Source: Haplosporangium gracile
Taxonomy: Eukaryota; Mortierellomycota; Mortierellomycetes; Mortierellales; Mortierellaceae
DNA: 32,941 nucleotides
NCBI GenBank assembly: GCA_015499985.1
Contig: JAAAUF010000066.1
Span: forward strand, 17,826-50,766
Reading direction: 5' to 3'
The notes under the pieces were generated by a model, which saw nothing but the letters and a program-made list of their open reading frames with translations, ran no database searches and had not been told where the DNA came from. Position numbers and translations under genes: made by a program. Numbering within the stretch: the stretch's first letter is position 1; the number at the start of each line of letters is the position of its first letter. Below, piece after piece: positions 31,117 to 32,941 of this stretch.

Positions 31117-31560
31117 CACATCGCCCCTCTGCAGTCGTCTCCAGCAACCAGTCAACTCGAAGAGAGAGTCAGGCCAAACTCCACCGCACTCAGACCATCC
31201 AGAACTCACGAAGGTTATTACAACGCAAATATCAAAGAGTCCCTGAGACTTGGGGATATTAGCCATTATTCCGCACCGAATGCTAGTGAGAAGGGTACCC
31301 ACGCCGGTAATGCAACCTGCATTACAAACCAGGAATTCAGGCATACTCAGAGAAAGAGGGGATACTAATTGGCTGCAACGACCCACAGACACAGCATGAT
31401 CACTAGGTGGGTGACCAAGAGGACTGCAGAGTCAAGTCCAGTGCCCTTTATCGAAGCATGATCTGAATCCCTCTTGGACTGGCCAGTCAGTGTTGAAGAA
31501 ATGAAAGGGAAGGCATAACAAGCAAACAATGTGGTCGCGCGTAAGTGCTGTGTACTTTTC
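31117..31560. repeat. Diverged direct repeat, copy 1
   Basis: Begins CACATCGCCCCTCTGCAGTC and ends GTGTACTTTTCATTCGTTCC. It aligns along its length with copy 2, about 580 bp downstream, with many substitutions and small indels. Matching landmarks include ACTCACGAAGG/GGTCACGAAGG, AATATCAAAGAG/AATTATCAAGGAG, GTTGAAGAAATGAAAG/GTTGAAAAAATGAAAG and the GTGTACTTTTC end. No known element or gene is recognised. Confidence 0.7.
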
Positions 31561-31699
31561 ATTCGTTCCACTTGGTATCCGCCCCATGATCGATCTTCCT
31601 ATGGAGACCCTAAAAAGCCCATAGAGAAAATGAAAGGGAAAAGAGGTCAGAAATCCGAGAGAGTCGCTACAGTCGTTGCACCGACACCCATTGTGATAC

Positions 31700-32140
31700 C
31701 ACATCGCCCTCTTCAGTCGCCCCAAAAACAACCAGTCAGCCCAAGAGAAACCAGTCTAGACTCTGGCGCATCCCGATCTCAGAGGTCACGAAGGTATTCA
31801 CAACGGAAATTATCAAGGAGCCTCTGGGACCTAAGACAATAGCTAGCGTGAAAGGCGGCTGCTGTAAGGTCGTCTTACACCAAATACGGAGCGTGCCTTA
31901 CGGAGCCAGGGTTTAGGAGTATTCAATGACAGAACGGACACTAATAGACAACAACGACCACGCAGACAGTAGTGGACATTACAAGGACATCCAAAAGATT
32001 GCAGGGTTGCTCTGAGACGTTAACCGAAGCATGTGACGAGTCCCCTTTCCTGAATTGACCCAGCCATTGTTGAAAAAATGAAAGAGGATGATATGATAAC
32101 GAGAAAGCCAATGCGAACGATAGCCGTGTACTTTTCTATT
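31700..32140. repeat. Diverged direct repeat, copy 2
   Basis: Begins CACATCGCCCTCTTCAGTCG and ends near GTGTACTTTTCTATTGTGTCC. The offset to copy 1 is 583 bp at the left landmark and 576 bp at the right one, so the copies are colinear and old. On the minus strand both copies keep the same frame open over about 38 codons (see findings). Confidence 0.7.
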
Positions 32141-32941
32141 GTGTCCTTGCCGCTTTCCATGCTTTGCATCTGTTTCGAGGGTGATGTTTGATGAGCTTGA
32201 GTTATGTAGGAATGGAGGCAAAGAAAGGATGTAAATTGGCAATGGAATGAATGTGGATGAGAGAAAGGAATAAAACTGATGATAAAGGAAATGTTGAAAA
32301 GAAAGAGAAAGTTAAGAATGGGCGAGAGAAGTGGGAAGAGAGAGCTAAATAGAAGGAGAAGGTAGAGGGAGGGGAAGGTGAAGTTGAAGAAGAAGAAAAG
32401 CGGAAGAGAGTGAGAAAGAGACAGACGAGGGAGAGAAAGAATTGATAAAGAAGTCGAGGACAATGACTCGGAAACAAAAGGTGTGGGAGTGGGGTTGGAG
32501 GCAAAGTAGAGCCTGTGTTAATGGTAAGGGAGGGCAAGGAAACAAGAGTGAAGGTACGCATAGGTAGAAGACAAAGACCAAGAGAATAAAAAACAGGGCT
32601 TGACATCAACGAGAGTCAGATCAGGATGACCTTGATTGTCCTGGGCGATCTGATTGTCCTTCTAACTTTAATTCTTGGCTTGTAATGTCATTGGACGGAG
32701 AATGGGGAAAGAGGGAGAGGGAAAAGAGAAGAGACAAGTGCCGCCCGAGGGAGCGAAAACCAGCAAGAAGACAATTGTATGAAAGAGAAAAGACAGTCAG
32801 GCCTATCAATGCAAGAATAGTACGCGGTCAATCCACTGCTGAACAACGAAAAGAACGAGACGACAATCTCAGAGGAGTCAAATCCAAATCCATCCGCTGA
32901 ATCGGGAAACCGAAACACTGGGAAAAGAAAAAAAAAAAAAA
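32141..32941. other. Purine-rich end of the window
   Basis: From 32210 to 32460, and again around 32690-32800, the + strand is rich in A and G, the same kind of tract seen just upstream of minus-strand genes elsewhere in the window. No gene is recognised. A 49-aa minus-strand frame (32020-32169, start MQSMESGKDTIEKYTAIVRI) with a hydrophobic middle lies directly downstream of the tract. The window ends in a poly-A run, which may be a contig end. Confidence 0.4.

Noticed and set aside
1..32941. tRNA, rRNA or CRISPR-like arrays
   Set aside because: By eye I found no GGTTCGAnnCC-type B-box with a matching acceptor stem, no conserved rRNA blocks and no regularly spaced repeats with unique spacers. 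A covariance-model scan was not possible and would be decisive.

Overview
The window is fungal nuclear DNA. Genes are interrupted by short GT-AG introns (71-302 nt in most cases, one of 674 nt). Coding third positions are C/G-rich, proteins carry long Gln/Ser/His tracts, and microsatellites and polypurine tracts fill the gaps. A GATA-like finger fused to a PHD finger, a GPI-anchored Bim1/X325 protein and an NTM1-type methyltransferase fit a fungus. I infer an early-diverging lineage (Mucoromycota, Mortierella-like), but this is an impression and not a proven placement. A run of 10 N at 17907-17916 marks an assembly gap, and the window ends in poly-A.

Layout: 1-2113 is low-complexity upstream DNA leading into a PHO80/PCL/CLG1-type cyclin (2114-4606, +). 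An N-terminal protein methyltransferase (NTM1; 4888-5900, -) diverges from a probable mitochondrial protein of unknown function (6264-7388, +) across a short shared promoter with a CACGTG site. Next, on the minus strand, is a five-exon gene whose head / coiled-coil / C-terminal-motif plan matches the end-joining factor PAXX (7563-8912). Then comes a four-exon nuclear regulator with a GATA-like finger and a PHD finger (9844-13106).

From 13107 to 22300 there is a 9.2 kb gene-poor stretch. It holds a polypurine tract, dinucleotide repeats, the gap, one weak candidate for a small secreted protein with a TATA box, and a few short coding-like fragments.

From 22301 to 29647 four minus-strand genes follow. 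The first is a membrane-anchored protein with two tandem YbaY/YscW-type domains, a fold otherwise known to me from bacterial lipoproteins. The second is a secreted GPI-anchored copper-site protein (Bim1/X325-like). The third is a SAM methyltransferase with an N-myristoylation-type start. The fourth is tyrosine aminotransferase (TAT).

At 30044-30771 (+) there is clear coding signal with no complete gene model, either a multi-exon gene or a decayed one. From 31117 to 32140 a roughly 440 bp segment occurs twice as diverged direct copies about 580 bp apart. The end of the window is purine-rich.

The genes do not form one pathway. The pairs worth considering together are NTM1 with its divergent neighbour (shared promoter), and the YbaY-like protein with the X325 protein (adjacent, same strand, both in the secretory pathway). 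All exon joins were chosen by hand from splice signals, reading phase and protein similarity recalled from memory; no database search was run.
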